DNA of 64,000 nucleotides from Luteococcus peritonei (GTDB taxonomy: Bacteria > Actinomycetota > Actinomycetes > Propionibacteriales > Propionibacteriaceae), in assembly GCF_039526385.1 (NCBI RefSeq), contig NZ_BAAAIX010000007.1, forward strand, positions 186,001 through 250,000. The letters run 5' to 3'. Under the pieces are notes generated by a model. The model did not search any database, was not told the origin of the DNA, and worked only from the letters and a program-made list of their open reading frames with translations. How positions within the stretch are numbered: the first letter of the stretch is position 1; each line of letters opens with the position of its first letter. The translations under genes and the position numbers were made by a program. Below are positions 45,349-53,702 of this stretch, one piece after another.

Positions 45349-46130
45349 TGAGCGATGCCGTCGAGGAGGACCGCAGCCCGGCGCCCGCCGTGACCCGGGC
45401 CGCGGCCATCCTGCGCCTGCTGGCCCAGGAGGGCCCGCTCGGGCTCACCGAGATCGCCCGCACCCTGGAGCTGGCCAAGTCCTCAACGCTGAACCTGATG
45501 GTGGCCCTGGAGCAGGCCGAGCTGGTGCGCAAGGACGGCGCCGCCTACTGCCTGGGACGGGCCACGGTGGAGCTGGGCGGGGCCTATGTGCGCGGCTTCG
45601 ACGTGGTGCGGGAGTTCCACCGGCTGGTGGCCGCCGACCAGGTGCTGAGCGAGCAGCTGCTGCACCTGGCCGTGCTGCACGACAGCGAGGTGCTCTACCT
45701 GGCCCGCCACGCCGGCCTGCACCCCTGGCGGATGTCGGCCAACGTCGGCGACCGCTTCCCGGCCTCCATCACCGCGGTGGGCAATGTCCTGCTGGCGCAG
45801 CTCGACGAGGCCCAGGTGCGCGCCAGCTTCAGCGAGCCGAGCAGCCTGCCGGTGTGGACCGAGCACTCCACCCGCACCGTCGACCAGCTGCTGGCCAAGC
45901 TGGAGCAGGTCCGCGAGCGGGGCTGGGCTGTCGACGACCGCGAGACCAACCCGGGGGTCTACGGCATCGCGGTGCTGGTGCCTCCGCGCAAGCCCGGGGA
46001 CGTGGAGATGGCGCTGGGCACCTCGATGATGCACCACGTGGCGGACCAGGCGGCCCGCGAGCAGATGCTGGAGCGGCTGCTCGCCGCCCGCGACGAGCTG
46101 TCGGTGCCGCGTCGGCTCAACGGGCTGTGA
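45348..46130 (+). CDS. IclR family transcriptional regulator (second)
   Basis: 260 aa. N-terminal winged helix with LGLTEIARTLELAKSSTLNL (about residues 33-52), then an effector domain with SEVLYLARHAGLHPWRMSANVGDRFPA region and RERGWAVDDRETNPGVYGIAVLV. ATG shares a base with the dehydrogenase stop (TGATG), making it the last gene of the transporter operon. It is probably the repressor acting on the GTTCA-N6-TGAAC element at 39842-39857, in an autoregulatory loop (inference). It contains a helix-turn-helix different from that of the first IclR, so a different operator is expected. Confidence 0.92.
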   Translation: MSDAVEEDRSPAPAVTRAAAILRLLAQEGPLGLTEIARTLELAKSSTLNLMVALEQAELVRKDGAAYCLGRATVELGGAYVRGFDVVREFHRLVAADQVLSEQLLHLAVLHDSEVLYLARHAGLHPWRMSANVGDRFPASITAVGNVLLAQLDEAQVRASFSEPSSLPVWTEHSTRTVDQLLAKLEQVRERGWAVDDRETNPGVYGIAVLVPPRKPGDVEMALGTSMMHHVADQAAREQMLERLLAARDELSVPRRLNGL

Positions 46131-46163
46131 GGTGGGGGAGGCCGGACGCACCGGCGGGCCCAC

Positions 46164-46182
46164 TGGTACGCTGTGCATACCA
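46164..46182. promoter_or_regulatory. Candidate GntR autoregulatory operator and -10
   Basis: TGGTA, a 9-nt spacer, TACCA: an inverted repeat overlapping the -10-like TACGCT (46167-46172) and the predicted start of the GntR gene 32 nt before its GTG. Confidence 0.4.
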
Positions 46183-46213
46183 CCGTGCCAACTGGACTGA
46201 CAGGGACTGATCC

Positions 46214-47044
46214 GTGAGCGACGAGGAAGCACCCATCACCACCAAGCGCGAGCAGGTGCGCACCATCCTGGAGCGCCGGATCCGCGAGGAGCTGCACGCC
46301 GGCGACGCGATCGCCTCGGAGCGGGAGCTGGTGCAGCAGCTGGGGGTCAGCCGCGTCACGGTGCGCCAGGCGATCAGCGACCTGGTGGACGCGGGTGTGC
46401 TGGAGCGCACCCAGGGCAAGGGAACCTATGTCACCGGACCGCAGGTGAACTCCCGGCTGCACCTGATGAGTTTCAGCCGCGAGATGCGCGCCCGCGGCCT
46501 GCAGCCGCGCACCGAGGTGCTCAGCGCCGAGGCCGAGCCGGCCGACGAGCGGGTGGCGGCCGCGCTGCGGATCGCCGTGGGTGACGAGGTGGTGCGGCTG
46601 GAGCGGATCCGGCTGGCCGATGACACCCCGATGGCCCACGAGGTGGGCTGGTATCCCAGCGCCATGTTCCCCGACCTGCTGGCGCACAAGCTGAACTTCG
46701 TCTACGACCTGCTGGCCGACCACTACGGCGTGGTGGCCACCAGCGGGGAGCAGAACGTCTCCGCCGAGTCCGCCGACGCCGACCGCGCCCGGATCCTGGG
46801 CATCGCCCGGCGGGCGCCCCTGCTGGTCACCGAACGCTCCACCTACGCCGGCGACCGGGTGATGGAGTACTCCACCAGCTGGTATCGCGGAGACCGCTAC
46901 CGGATCCACTCCACCATCCGTCCCCGCGAGTCGATGGCCGATGTGCTCGGTGGCCAGGGGGACGGCGAGCCGGTGGACATCGCCGACCATGCCGTGGTGG
47001 AGGCGCCCCCGGCACGCCGAGCGACGGGGGCGGTCCGCGCGTGA
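46214..47044 (+). CDS. GntR/HutC family regulator with UTRA domain
   Basis: 276 aa. The N-terminal winged helix-turn-helix (about residues 8-75) contains SERELVQQLGVSRVTVRQAI and QGKGTYV; the C-terminal UTRA effector domain (about 95-245) contains MSFSREMRARGLQPRTEVL and LERIRLADDTPMAHEVGWYP. The HutC subfamily generally senses small sugars or amino acids. GTG start; a purine-rich GGGA lies 9 nt upstream. Its effector is unknown; it may regulate the preceding catabolic operon, the membrane protein gene or fbaA (inference). Confidence 0.9.
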   Translation: MSDEEAPITTKREQVRTILERRIREELHAGDAIASERELVQQLGVSRVTVRQAISDLVDAGVLERTQGKGTYVTGPQVNSRLHLMSFSREMRARGLQPRTEVLSAEAEPADERVAAALRIAVGDEVVRLERIRLADDTPMAHEVGWYPSAMFPDLLAHKLNFVYDLLADHYGVVATSGEQNVSAESADADRARILGIARRAPLLVTERSTYAGDRVMEYSTSWYRGDRYRIHSTIRPRESMADVLGGQGDGEPVDIADHAVVEAPPARRATGAVRA

Positions 47045-47052
47045 GCGGCGCC

Positions 47053-47064
47053 TACGATGGGCCC
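47053..47064 (+). promoter_or_regulatory. Candidate leaderless -10 for the membrane protein gene
   Basis: TACGAT (47053-47058) lies 6 nt before the ATG at 47065. If it is used, the coupled GTG at 47041 is not the main start. Confidence 0.4.
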
Positions 47065-47682
47065 ATGACCGAGTACGCGGCCCCCGGGGCCGAGACCGCC
47101 CCGGCGGTCGGGCCCACCGCACCGGCCGTCGACCACTGGCCGCACTCCTCGCCCTACACCTACGTGGTGGCCTTCAACCCGGTGCCGATGGCCAATGCCG
47201 TGGCCACCCTGGGCAGCAAGCTGGCCCGCTCGGTGCTGTGGACCGTGCTGGGTGCCGCCGTGTGGACCGGCATCTGGTGGACCCAGCGCGACTCCTGGGG
47301 CACCCCCTGGCTGCTGGTGGCCGGCTACGGCATCAGCCTGCTGCTGATCCTCATCACCCTGGTCCGGCTGCTGGTGGCGCGCCGCAAGCTGCGCAGGATC
47401 GGCTCGGGCCCGGCGCTCGAGTCCAGCCAGTTCGGCCTGCGGCTGCACACCCTGGAGGGGGCCGTGCTGGAGCTGGCCTGGCCCCAGGTGGCGCGGCTGC
47501 GTACCGCCGGGCTCAAGGTGGGCTCGGGGCCCGAACTGGTGGTGGAGGCCCTGCAGGGCAAGGTCTGGTCCATGCCGCTCAGCTTCCTCGACGCGCTCCC
47601 GGGCACCATCGACGGCGGCCTGCGCGCCACCTCCGGTGGCCGCTTCGGGCTGGACCTCAGCGGCCTCGACGCCCTGTTCTGA
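47065..47682 (+). CDS. Two-helix membrane protein, YcxB-like, unknown function
   Basis: 205 aa from ATG 47065. A Pro/Ala-rich N-terminus leads to YVVAFNPVPMANAVATLGSK, two adjacent transmembrane helices (about residues 53-75 and 80-103), then a basic stretch (RRKLRRIG) and a soluble C-terminal domain (about 110-205) of beta character with LRLHTLEGAVLELAWPQVARLR. The layout resembles YcxB/PH-like membrane proteins, but I am not certain. A GTG at 47041 overlaps the GntR stop. The ATG is preferred because TACGAT (47053-47058) sits 6 nt before it with no RBS, as for a leaderless mRNA. Confidence 0.7.
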   Translation: MTEYAAPGAETAPAVGPTAPAVDHWPHSSPYTYVVAFNPVPMANAVATLGSKLARSVLWTVLGAAVWTGIWWTQRDSWGTPWLLVAGYGISLLLILITLVRLLVARRKLRRIGSGPALESSQFGLRLHTLEGAVLELAWPQVARLRTAGLKVGSGPELVVEALQGKVWSMPLSFLDALPGTIDGGLRATSGGRFGLDLSGLDALF

Positions 47683-47733
47683 GACGGCGGGTCCAGCCGC
47701 TGACCCCGCTGGTGCGCCGCGCCGGGTTCTTTG

Positions 47734-47763
47734 GGATAGTGGAGGTGCGCAACACCGCTATCC
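47734..47763 (+). promoter_or_regulatory. Hairpin in the fbaA 5' region
   Basis: GGATAG (47734-47739) pairs with CTATCC (47758-47763), and GGTG/CACC pair inside around CGCAA, giving a stable two-part hairpin that ends 17 nt before the fbaA ATG. It could overlap the promoter or lie in the leader. A GATAGT -10 within it is possible. Confidence 0.3.
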
Positions 47764-47780
47764 AGAGAAAGAGGCAGACA

Positions 47781-48806
47781 ATGCCAGTCGCATCACCTGA
47801 GGTCTACGCCGAGATGTTCGAGCGGGCCAAGGCCGGAAAGTTCGCCTACCCCGCCATCAACGTGACGTCCTCCCAGACCGCCAACGCCGCCCTGCAGGGC
47901 TTCGCGGAGGCCGGCTCGGACGGCATCCTGCAGGTCTCCACCGGTGGCGCCGAGTACGCGTCGGGCCCCACCGTCAAGAACATGGTGACCGGTGCCGTTG
48001 CCCTGGCCGACTACATCCGTGAGGTCGCCAAGAACTACCCGATCAATGTCGGCCTGCACACCGACCACTGCCCCGAGCCCAAGCTCGACGGCTACGTCCG
48101 CCCGCTGCTGAAGCTCTCGGCCGAACGCGTCGCCCAGGGCCAGGACCCGATCTTCAACTCCCACATGTGGGACGGCTCCGCCCTCGACGACGTCGAGAAG
48201 AACCTGCAGATCGCCGAGGAGCTGCTGGCCCAGACCAAGGCCAACCACCAGATCCTCGAGATCGAGATCGGCGCCGTGGGTGGCGAGGAGGACGGTGTCG
48301 TCGGCGAGATCAACGACAAGCTGTACACCTCCGTCGAGGACGCCATGCGCACCGCCGAGGTCCTCGGCCTGGGTGAGAAGGGCATCTACCTGACCGCCTT
48401 CACCTTCGGCAACGTGCACGGCGTCTACAAGCCGGGCAACGTGAAGCTGCGCCCCGAGATCCTCAAGGACATCCAGGAGGCCGTCGGCGCCAAGCACGGC
48501 CAGGAGAAGCCCTTCGCGCTGGTCTTCCACGGCGGCTCCGGCTCCACCGAGCAGGAGATCAGCGATGCCGTGGACTTCGGCGTCGTGAAGATGAACGTCG
48601 ACACCGACACCCAGTACGCCTTCACCCGCCCCGTCGTGGAGCACATGATGAAGAACTACGACGGCGTGCTCAAGATCGACGGCGAGATCGGCAACAAGAA
48701 GCAGTACGACCCCCGCGCCTGGGGCAAGAGCGCCGAGGCCGGCATGGCCGCTCGCATCGTCGAGGCCTGCCAGCAGCTGCGTTCGGCCGGCACCAGCGGC
48801 AAGTGA
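47781..48806 (+). CDS. fbaA: Class II fructose-bisphosphate aldolase
   Basis: Zinc-dependent glycolytic enzyme that cleaves fructose 1,6-bisphosphate to DHAP and glyceraldehyde 3-phosphate. 341 aa, the typical length of class IIA enzymes. The sequence shows FAYPAINVTSSQTANAALQG, the metal-binding HTDHCPEP (about residues 94-101), IEIGAVGGEEDGV, FGNVHGVYKPGNV and the phosphate-binding VFHGGSGS, then VKMNVDTDTQYAF. AAGAGG precedes the ATG. Monocistronic, with a hairpin promoter region and a strong terminator. Codon choice is strongly biased to C-ending codons, as for a highly expressed gene. Confidence 0.96.
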   Translation: MPVASPEVYAEMFERAKAGKFAYPAINVTSSQTANAALQGFAEAGSDGILQVSTGGAEYASGPTVKNMVTGAVALADYIREVAKNYPINVGLHTDHCPEPKLDGYVRPLLKLSAERVAQGQDPIFNSHMWDGSALDDVEKNLQIAEELLAQTKANHQILEIEIGAVGGEEDGVVGEINDKLYTSVEDAMRTAEVLGLGEKGIYLTAFTFGNVHGVYKPGNVKLRPEILKDIQEAVGAKHGQEKPFALVFHGGSGSTEQEISDAVDFGVVKMNVDTDTQYAFTRPVVEHMMKNYDGVLKIDGEIGNKKQYDPRAWGKSAEAGMAARIVEACQQLRSAGTSGK

Positions 48807-48838
48807 CGCACCCGTTGGCCTGAACCACCACGTACGAC

Positions 48839-48876
48839 GGCGGCGGCCGGTCCCCTCGGGGGCCGGCCGCCGTTCG
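48839..48876 (+). terminator. Rho-independent-type terminator after fbaA
   Basis: CGGCGGCCGG (48841-48850) pairs with CCGGCCGCCG (48863-48872); the inner CCC/GGG bases extend the stem around a small loop. TTCGTCG follows. It lies 34 nt after the fbaA stop. Confidence 0.78.
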
Positions 48877-48892
48877 TCGCCCAGCGCAGCGC

Positions 48893-48926
48893 TTGTCGGG
48901 TGCCGTGGGCTGGCTAGGCTGGCTCC
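48893..48926 (+). promoter_or_regulatory. Candidate leaderless promoter of mhuD
   Basis: TTGTCG (48893-48898), a 16-nt spacer, TAGGCT (48915-48920), then 6 nt to the ATG. No Shine-Dalgarno sequence. I see no iron-box repeat here. Confidence 0.5.
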
Positions 48927-49235
48927 ATGTCAGTCGTGAAGATCAATGCCATCGACGTCCCTGAGGGTGCCGGAGCCGAGCTGGAGCGCCGCTTCAGCCA
49001 GCGGGCGGGCGTCATCGACGCCGAGCCGGGCTTCCTGGGCTTCCAGCTGCTGCGCCCGGTGGCGGGGGAGAGCCGCTACTTCGTGGTGACCCACTGGGCC
49101 GACGACGCCTCCTACGAGGCCTGGCGCGACGGTCAGGGCCGCGCTGCCCACAAGGGTGAGCACGGCCGCCCGGTGGCCAGCGGGGCCAGCCTGCTGGAGT
49201 TCGAGGTGGTCATGGACGTGGCGCCGCGGGGCTGA
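48927..49235 (+). CDS. mhuD: MhuD-type heme-degrading monooxygenase
   Basis: 102 aa ABM-fold protein that oxidatively opens heme, releasing iron. It is nearly collinear with Mycobacterium tuberculosis MhuD (IsdG family): VVKINAIDVPEGAGAELE, EPGFLGFQLLRPV, YFVVTHW and the ending SGASLLEFEVVMDV. The functional residues known from MhuD are at the same numbers: Asn7, Trp66 and the heme ligand His75. Cytoplasmic homodimer in the known family. No heme-uptake genes are adjacent; it stands alone, convergent with the Cys4 mini-protein gene. Confidence 0.93.
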   Translation: MSVVKINAIDVPEGAGAELERRFSQRAGVIDAEPGFLGFQLLRPVAGESRYFVVTHWADDASYEAWRDGQGRAAHKGEHGRPVASGASLLEFEVVMDVAPRG

Positions 49236-49257
49236 GGCCCCACGCGCCCCCCGGGCC

Positions 49258-49518
49258 TCACCAGGCGCCGACGCCGCCACCACCCAGGCCCTCGCGGGGG
49301 GCCTCCTCGACCGCGCCCAGCGGCCTGGCCTTGGCCCGGGCGGCCGCGACCTCCGGGGCCACCTCCCCGTCGGCATTGCGAGGGGTCCAGCCCTGCGCCG
49401 TGTTCCACTCGCTGCCGCAGCCGCCGCAGGCGAAGACCTGCAGCCCCTCGTCCACCTCGTCGGTGGGCTTCCAGTCGCACTTGCCCTGGCAGTCGTTGTG
49501 CTTGAGTTCACGCGTCAT
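49258..49518 (-). CDS. Small Cys4 zinc-ribbon-like protein
   Basis: 86 aa. Cysteines at 10, 14, 31 and 34 (DCQGKCDW and FACGGCGSEW) form a likely treble-clef or ribbon zinc site. The C-terminal half is Ala/Gly/Glu-rich and probably flexible, ending GLGGGGVGAW. No family is recognised. The minus-strand CAGAAT 7 nt before the ATG with no RBS looks like other leaderless starts in this region, supporting a real gene. It is convergent with mhuD and divergent from the transcarboxylase operon. Confidence 0.65.
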   Translation of the reverse strand: MTRELKHNDCQGKCDWKPTDEVDEGLQVFACGGCGSEWNTAQGWTPRNADGEVAPEVAAARAKARPLGAVEEAPREGLGGGGVGAW

Positions 49519-49531
49519 GGGCCCGATTCTG
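49519..49531 (-). promoter_or_regulatory. Candidate leaderless -10 for the Cys4 mini-protein
   Basis: Minus-strand CAGAAT (49531-49526), 7 nt before the ATG at 49518. Confidence 0.35.
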
Positions 49532-49571
49532 TCATGGCCACGGGGTCGGCACGGTGGCCCCGTGAGGCTCT

Positions 49572-49590
49572 CTCGATGTCGAGGTATGAC
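49572..49590 (+). promoter_or_regulatory. Possible operator and -10 of the transcarboxylase operon
   Basis: The inverted repeat CTCGATGTCGAG (49572-49583) is followed directly by TATGAC (49585-49590), a reasonable -10 for a leader of about 75 nt before the 5S gene. The -35 position (near GTGAGG) is poor, so this is tentative. Confidence 0.3.
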
Positions 49591-49672
49591 CACAGACAAG
49601 GGGCTTTGTGAGAGCGTGCACAAATGTCCACCCCGCCTGTGCTTCCCGAGGGGGGCATGGAAGGATGGAGTC

Positions 49673-51169
49673 ATGAGTCCGCGAAAGATTGGCGTAACCG
49701 AGGTCGCCCTCCGCGACGCGCACCAGAGCCTGATGGCCACCCGCATGGCCATGGAGGACATGGTCGATGCCTGTGCCGACATCGATGCTGCCGGCTACTG
49801 GAGCGTCGAGTGCTGGGGCGGCGCAACCTTCGATTCCTGCATCCGATTCCTCAACGAAGACCCGTGGGAGCGGCTGCGCACCTTCCGCAAGCTGCTGCCC
49901 AACAGCAAGCTGCAGATGCTGCTGCGTGGCCAGAACCTGCTGGGCTACCGCCACTACGAGGACCTCGTGGTGGACAAGTTCGTGGAGAAGTCCGCCGAGA
50001 ACGGCATGGACGTCTTCCGTGTCTTCGACGCCCTGAACGACCCGCGCAACATGGAGCAGGCGATGAAGGCGGTGAAGGCCACGGGCAAGCACGCCCAGGG
50101 CACGATCTGCTACACCATCAGCCCGCTGCACACCACCGAGGGCTACGTGAAGCTCGCCGGCCAGCTGCTCGACATGGGCGCCGACTCCATCGCCTTCAAG
50201 GACATGGCCGCCCTGCTCAAGCCGCAGCCCGCCTACGACATCATCCGGGGCATCAAGGAGACCTACGGCGAGGACACCCAGATCAACGTCCACTGCCACT
50301 CCACCACCGGTGTCACCCTGGTCACCCTGATGAAGGCCATCGAGGCCGGTGCCGACGTGGTCGACACCGCCATCAGCTCGATGTCGCTCGGCCCGGGCCA
50401 CAACCCCACCGAGAGCCTCGTCGAGATGCTCGAGGGCACCGAGTACACCACCGGGCTGGACATGGACCGGCTGATCAGCATCCGCGACCACTTCGCCACG
50501 GTGCGCCCCAAGTACAAGGAGTTCGAGTCGGCCACCCTGGTGGACACCGACATCTTCCGCAGCCAGATCCCCGGCGGCATGCTCTCCAACATGGAGAGCC
50601 AGCTCAAGGCCCAGGGTGCGGGCGACCGCATCAAGGAGGTCATGGAGGAGGTGCCGCTGGTCAAGAAGGACGCCGGCTACCCGCCGCTGGTGACCCCGTC
50701 CAGCCAGATCGTCGGCACCCAGGCCGTCTTCAACGTCCTGATGGGCCGCTACAAGGTGATGACCGGCGAGTTCGCCGACCTGATGCTCGGCTACTACGGC
50801 GAGTGCATCGGCGAGCGCAACCCCGAGGTCGTCGAGATGGCCAAGGCGCAGGCGAAGAAGGAGCCGATCACCGGCCGTCCCGCCGACCTGCTCGACCCCG
50901 AGTGGGAGAAGCTGACCGAGGACGCCGAGGCGCTGCCGGGCTACAACGGCACCGAGGAGGACGTGCTCACCAATGCCATGTTCCCCGGCGTCGCCCCGAA
51001 GTTCTTCGCCTCTCGTCACGACGGGCCCAAGAATGTCGGCAAGACCGACGCCCAGCTCAAGCAGGAGGCCGAGGCGGCCGCCGGCAAGGCGAAGGCCGTG
51101 CAGGGTCCCATCCAGTACAACGTCACGTTCGACGGGCGCTCGCACAGCGTCAAGGTCGAGCCCGCCTGA
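49673..51169 (+). CDS. Methylmalonyl-CoA carboxyltransferase 5S subunit
   Basis: Metal-dependent subunit of transcarboxylase; it moves carboxyl between carboxybiotin on the 1.3S subunit and pyruvate, making oxaloacetate in the propionate cycle. 498 aa; it aligns along its full length with the Propionibacterium 5S protein as I remember it. It shows RDAHQSLMATRMAMEDM (metal Asp15), ECWGGATFDSCIRFL, the lysine that is carboxylated in FKDMAALLKPQPAYD (Lys176) and metal ligands in HCHSTTGVT. A C-terminal domain binds the carrier. AAGGA 7 nt before the ATG. First of four genes. Confidence 0.95.
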   Translation: MSPRKIGVTEVALRDAHQSLMATRMAMEDMVDACADIDAAGYWSVECWGGATFDSCIRFLNEDPWERLRTFRKLLPNSKLQMLLRGQNLLGYRHYEDLVVDKFVEKSAENGMDVFRVFDALNDPRNMEQAMKAVKATGKHAQGTICYTISPLHTTEGYVKLAGQLLDMGADSIAFKDMAALLKPQPAYDIIRGIKETYGEDTQINVHCHSTTGVTLVTLMKAIEAGADVVDTAISSMSLGPGHNPTESLVEMLEGTEYTTGLDMDRLISIRDHFATVRPKYKEFESATLVDTDIFRSQIPGGMLSNMESQLKAQGAGDRIKEVMEEVPLVKKDAGYPPLVTPSSQIVGTQAVFNVLMGRYKVMTGEFADLMLGYYGECIGERNPEVVEMAKAQAKKEPITGRPADLLDPEWEKLTEDAEALPGYNGTEEDVLTNAMFPGVAPKFFASRHDGPKNVGKTDAQLKQEAEAAAGKAKAVQGPIQYNVTFDGRSHSVKVEPA

Positions 51170-51191
51170 TCGTCGAAGGGAACCAGGAACA

Positions 51192-52742
<1,551 letters not shown>

Positions 52743-52749
52743 TCGGGGG

Positions 52750-53001
52750 ATGGCAATGGAGAACACCGAACAGCTCGAGGCGCTGGTCGCCGAGCTCTCG
52801 CAGCGCCTGGAGGCGCTCGAGGGCGAGGTGGCCACGCTGAAGGCCAACCAGCAGATCCCCGACGACGTGATGGTGGCCATCTCGGCCGCCGTCGCCGCCT
52901 ACCTGGGTCACAAGGCCACCGTGAAGGCCGTCCGCCTCAAGACGGGCCGCAACTGGTCCACCGAGTCCCGAGGCCGCGTCCACAACCGTTCGGTCAAGTG
53001 A
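52750..53001 (+). CDS. Small transcarboxylase-operon protein (delta/epsilon-like)
   Basis: 83 aa (81 if the second ATG, 52756, is used). An N-terminal heptad-rich helix (about residues 6-36) with Leu/Val spacing of a coiled coil is followed by PDDVMVAISAAVAAYLGHKATVKAVRL and WSTESRGRVHNRSVK. The last part, Trp...Gly-Arg...His, resembles the C-terminal tails of small delta/epsilon subunits in decarboxylase and acyl-CoA carboxylase operons (recalled similarity, not searched). Its place between 12S and 1.3S suggests an assembly or tethering subunit of the complex (inference). Confidence 0.8.
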   Translation: MAMENTEQLEALVAELSQRLEALEGEVATLKANQQIPDDVMVAISAAVAAYLGHKATVKAVRLKTGRNWSTESRGRVHNRSVK

Positions 53002-53026
53002 CCGTCCCAATCAGGAGAGAGAAGCC

Positions 53027-53392
53027 ATGAAGCTCAAGGTGACCGTCAACGGGACGGACTACCTCATCGACGTCGAGGTGGAGGAGGAGCAGCAGCAGAC
53101 GCTGAGCCCCATCATCATCGGCGGCGTCAACACCGGCAACAACCCGATCCCCACCCGCGCCTCGATGCCGGCCGCGAGCTCCAATGCGGTCGTCGCACCC
53201 CTGGCCGGCTCCGTGGCCCGGATCCAGGTCAAGGAGGGTGACGCGATCACCGCCGGCCAGGTGCTGGTGGTGCTCGAGGCCATGAAGATGGAGACCGAGA
53301 TCACCGCTCCCGGCGACGGCACGGTGGGCACCATCCTGGTGGAGGCAGGCCAGGCCGTGCAGGGTGGGCAGGCGCTCATCGAGCTGGTCTGA
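53027..53392 (+). CDS. Methylmalonyl-CoA carboxyltransferase 1.3S biotin carrier subunit
   Basis: 121 aa biotinyl carrier that shuttles carboxyl between the 12S and 5S active sites. The N-terminal MKLKVTVNGTDYLIDVEV segment, which binds the larger subunits in the Propionibacterium enzyme, is followed by a linker (about 20-52). It is shorter on Ala-Pro-Gly than in P. freudenreichii. The C-terminal lipoyl/biotinyl domain carries EAMKMETE with the biotin lysine at Lys87. AGGAGAGA precedes the ATG. It is the last gene of the operon. A biotin ligase is needed but is not in the window. Confidence 0.96.
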   Translation: MKLKVTVNGTDYLIDVEVEEEQQQTLSPIIIGGVNTGNNPIPTRASMPAASSNAVVAPLAGSVARIQVKEGDAITAGQVLVVLEAMKMETEITAPGDGTVGTILVEAGQAVQGGQALIELV

Positions 53393-53453
53393 CCCGACGA
53401 AGTTGGTCAATTGACTAGATACCTGAAGGATGTCTGACCCGCCCCGAGATTCG

Positions 53454-53481
53454 TTGTGCAGCTGGGATTCCTAGGTATAAC
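53454..53481 (+). promoter_or_regulatory. Promoter of the intergenic RNA
   Basis: -35 TTGTGC (53454-53459), a 16-nt spacer, -10 TATAAC (53476-53481); predicted start near 53488. It is one of the better promoters in the window and drives no obvious ORF before the terminator at 53578. Confidence 0.6.
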
Positions 53482-53487
53482 GTCTGT

Positions 53488-53618
53488 CATACCAACACCG
53501 GTTGCGGATGTTGGGGTTCAACATCCAAGTGGGGGATGTGCGTGAAGCCGCAAGGTGGAACGCGAACAACGCAAGAGCAGTGGCGAGGCCTGGGGCCTCG
53601 CCACTGTTCTGTTTCTGG
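53488..53618 (+). ncRNA. Candidate structured small RNA or leader RNA, no known family
   Basis: About 130 nt from a good promoter to a strong terminator, with no ORF. Four short segments can pair alternately. A (CCAACA, 53492-53497) pairs with B (TGTTGG, 53509-53514). B, as GGATGTTG (53506-53513), pairs with C (CAACATCC, 53519-53526). C, as ACATCC, pairs with D (GGATGT, 53534-53539). Then comes a hairpin with stem GCGT/ACGC and a GCAA tetraloop (53540-53563). The A:B loop contains TTGCGG (53502-53507), complementary to CCGCAA (53548-53553), so a pseudoknot is possible. It does not fit the cobalamin, SAM, 6C, SRP or tmRNA patterns I know. Confidence 0.55.
53578..53618 (+). terminator. Strong intrinsic terminator of the intergenic RNA
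   Basis: Perfect 13-bp stem (CAGTGGCGAGGCC and complement, 53578-53606) with loop TGG, followed by TTCTGTTTCTG, the most T-rich terminator tail in the window. The 310 nt between the transcarboxylase operon and padR hold this RNA unit and the padR promoter only. Confidence 0.9.
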
Positions 53619-53653
53619 GGTAGTCCCGCCCGATGGCTTGGGGCGGCATCACG

Positions 53654-53702
53654 TCAGGCTGTCTAACTAGACAACCTGACTAGTAAGCGCTACTGTCTAG
53701 TC
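53654..53702 (+). promoter_or_regulatory. Leaderless padR promoter with overlapping palindromic operator
   Basis: -35 TAGACA (53668-53673), a 17-nt spacer, -10 TACTGT (53691-53696), then 6 nt to the ATG: transcription should start at the ATG. The -35 forms one arm of TGTCTA-AC-TAGACA (53660-53673), flanked by TCAGG (53654-53658) and CCTGA (53675-53679), a 26-bp near-perfect inverted repeat. A further TGTCTAG lies at 53694-53700. Probable site of PadR autorepression. Confidence 0.65.

Noticed and set aside
53488..53618. Cobalamin or SAM riboswitch next to B12-related metabolism
   Set aside because: The conserved cores of these riboswitches as I know them are absent; the GCCACTG string here is only the 3' arm of the terminator.
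53488..53618. 6C RNA, 4.5S (SRP) RNA or tmRNA
   Set aside because: There are no paired C-rich loops, no SRP tetraloop/GGAAGCA-type core and no tRNA-like ends.
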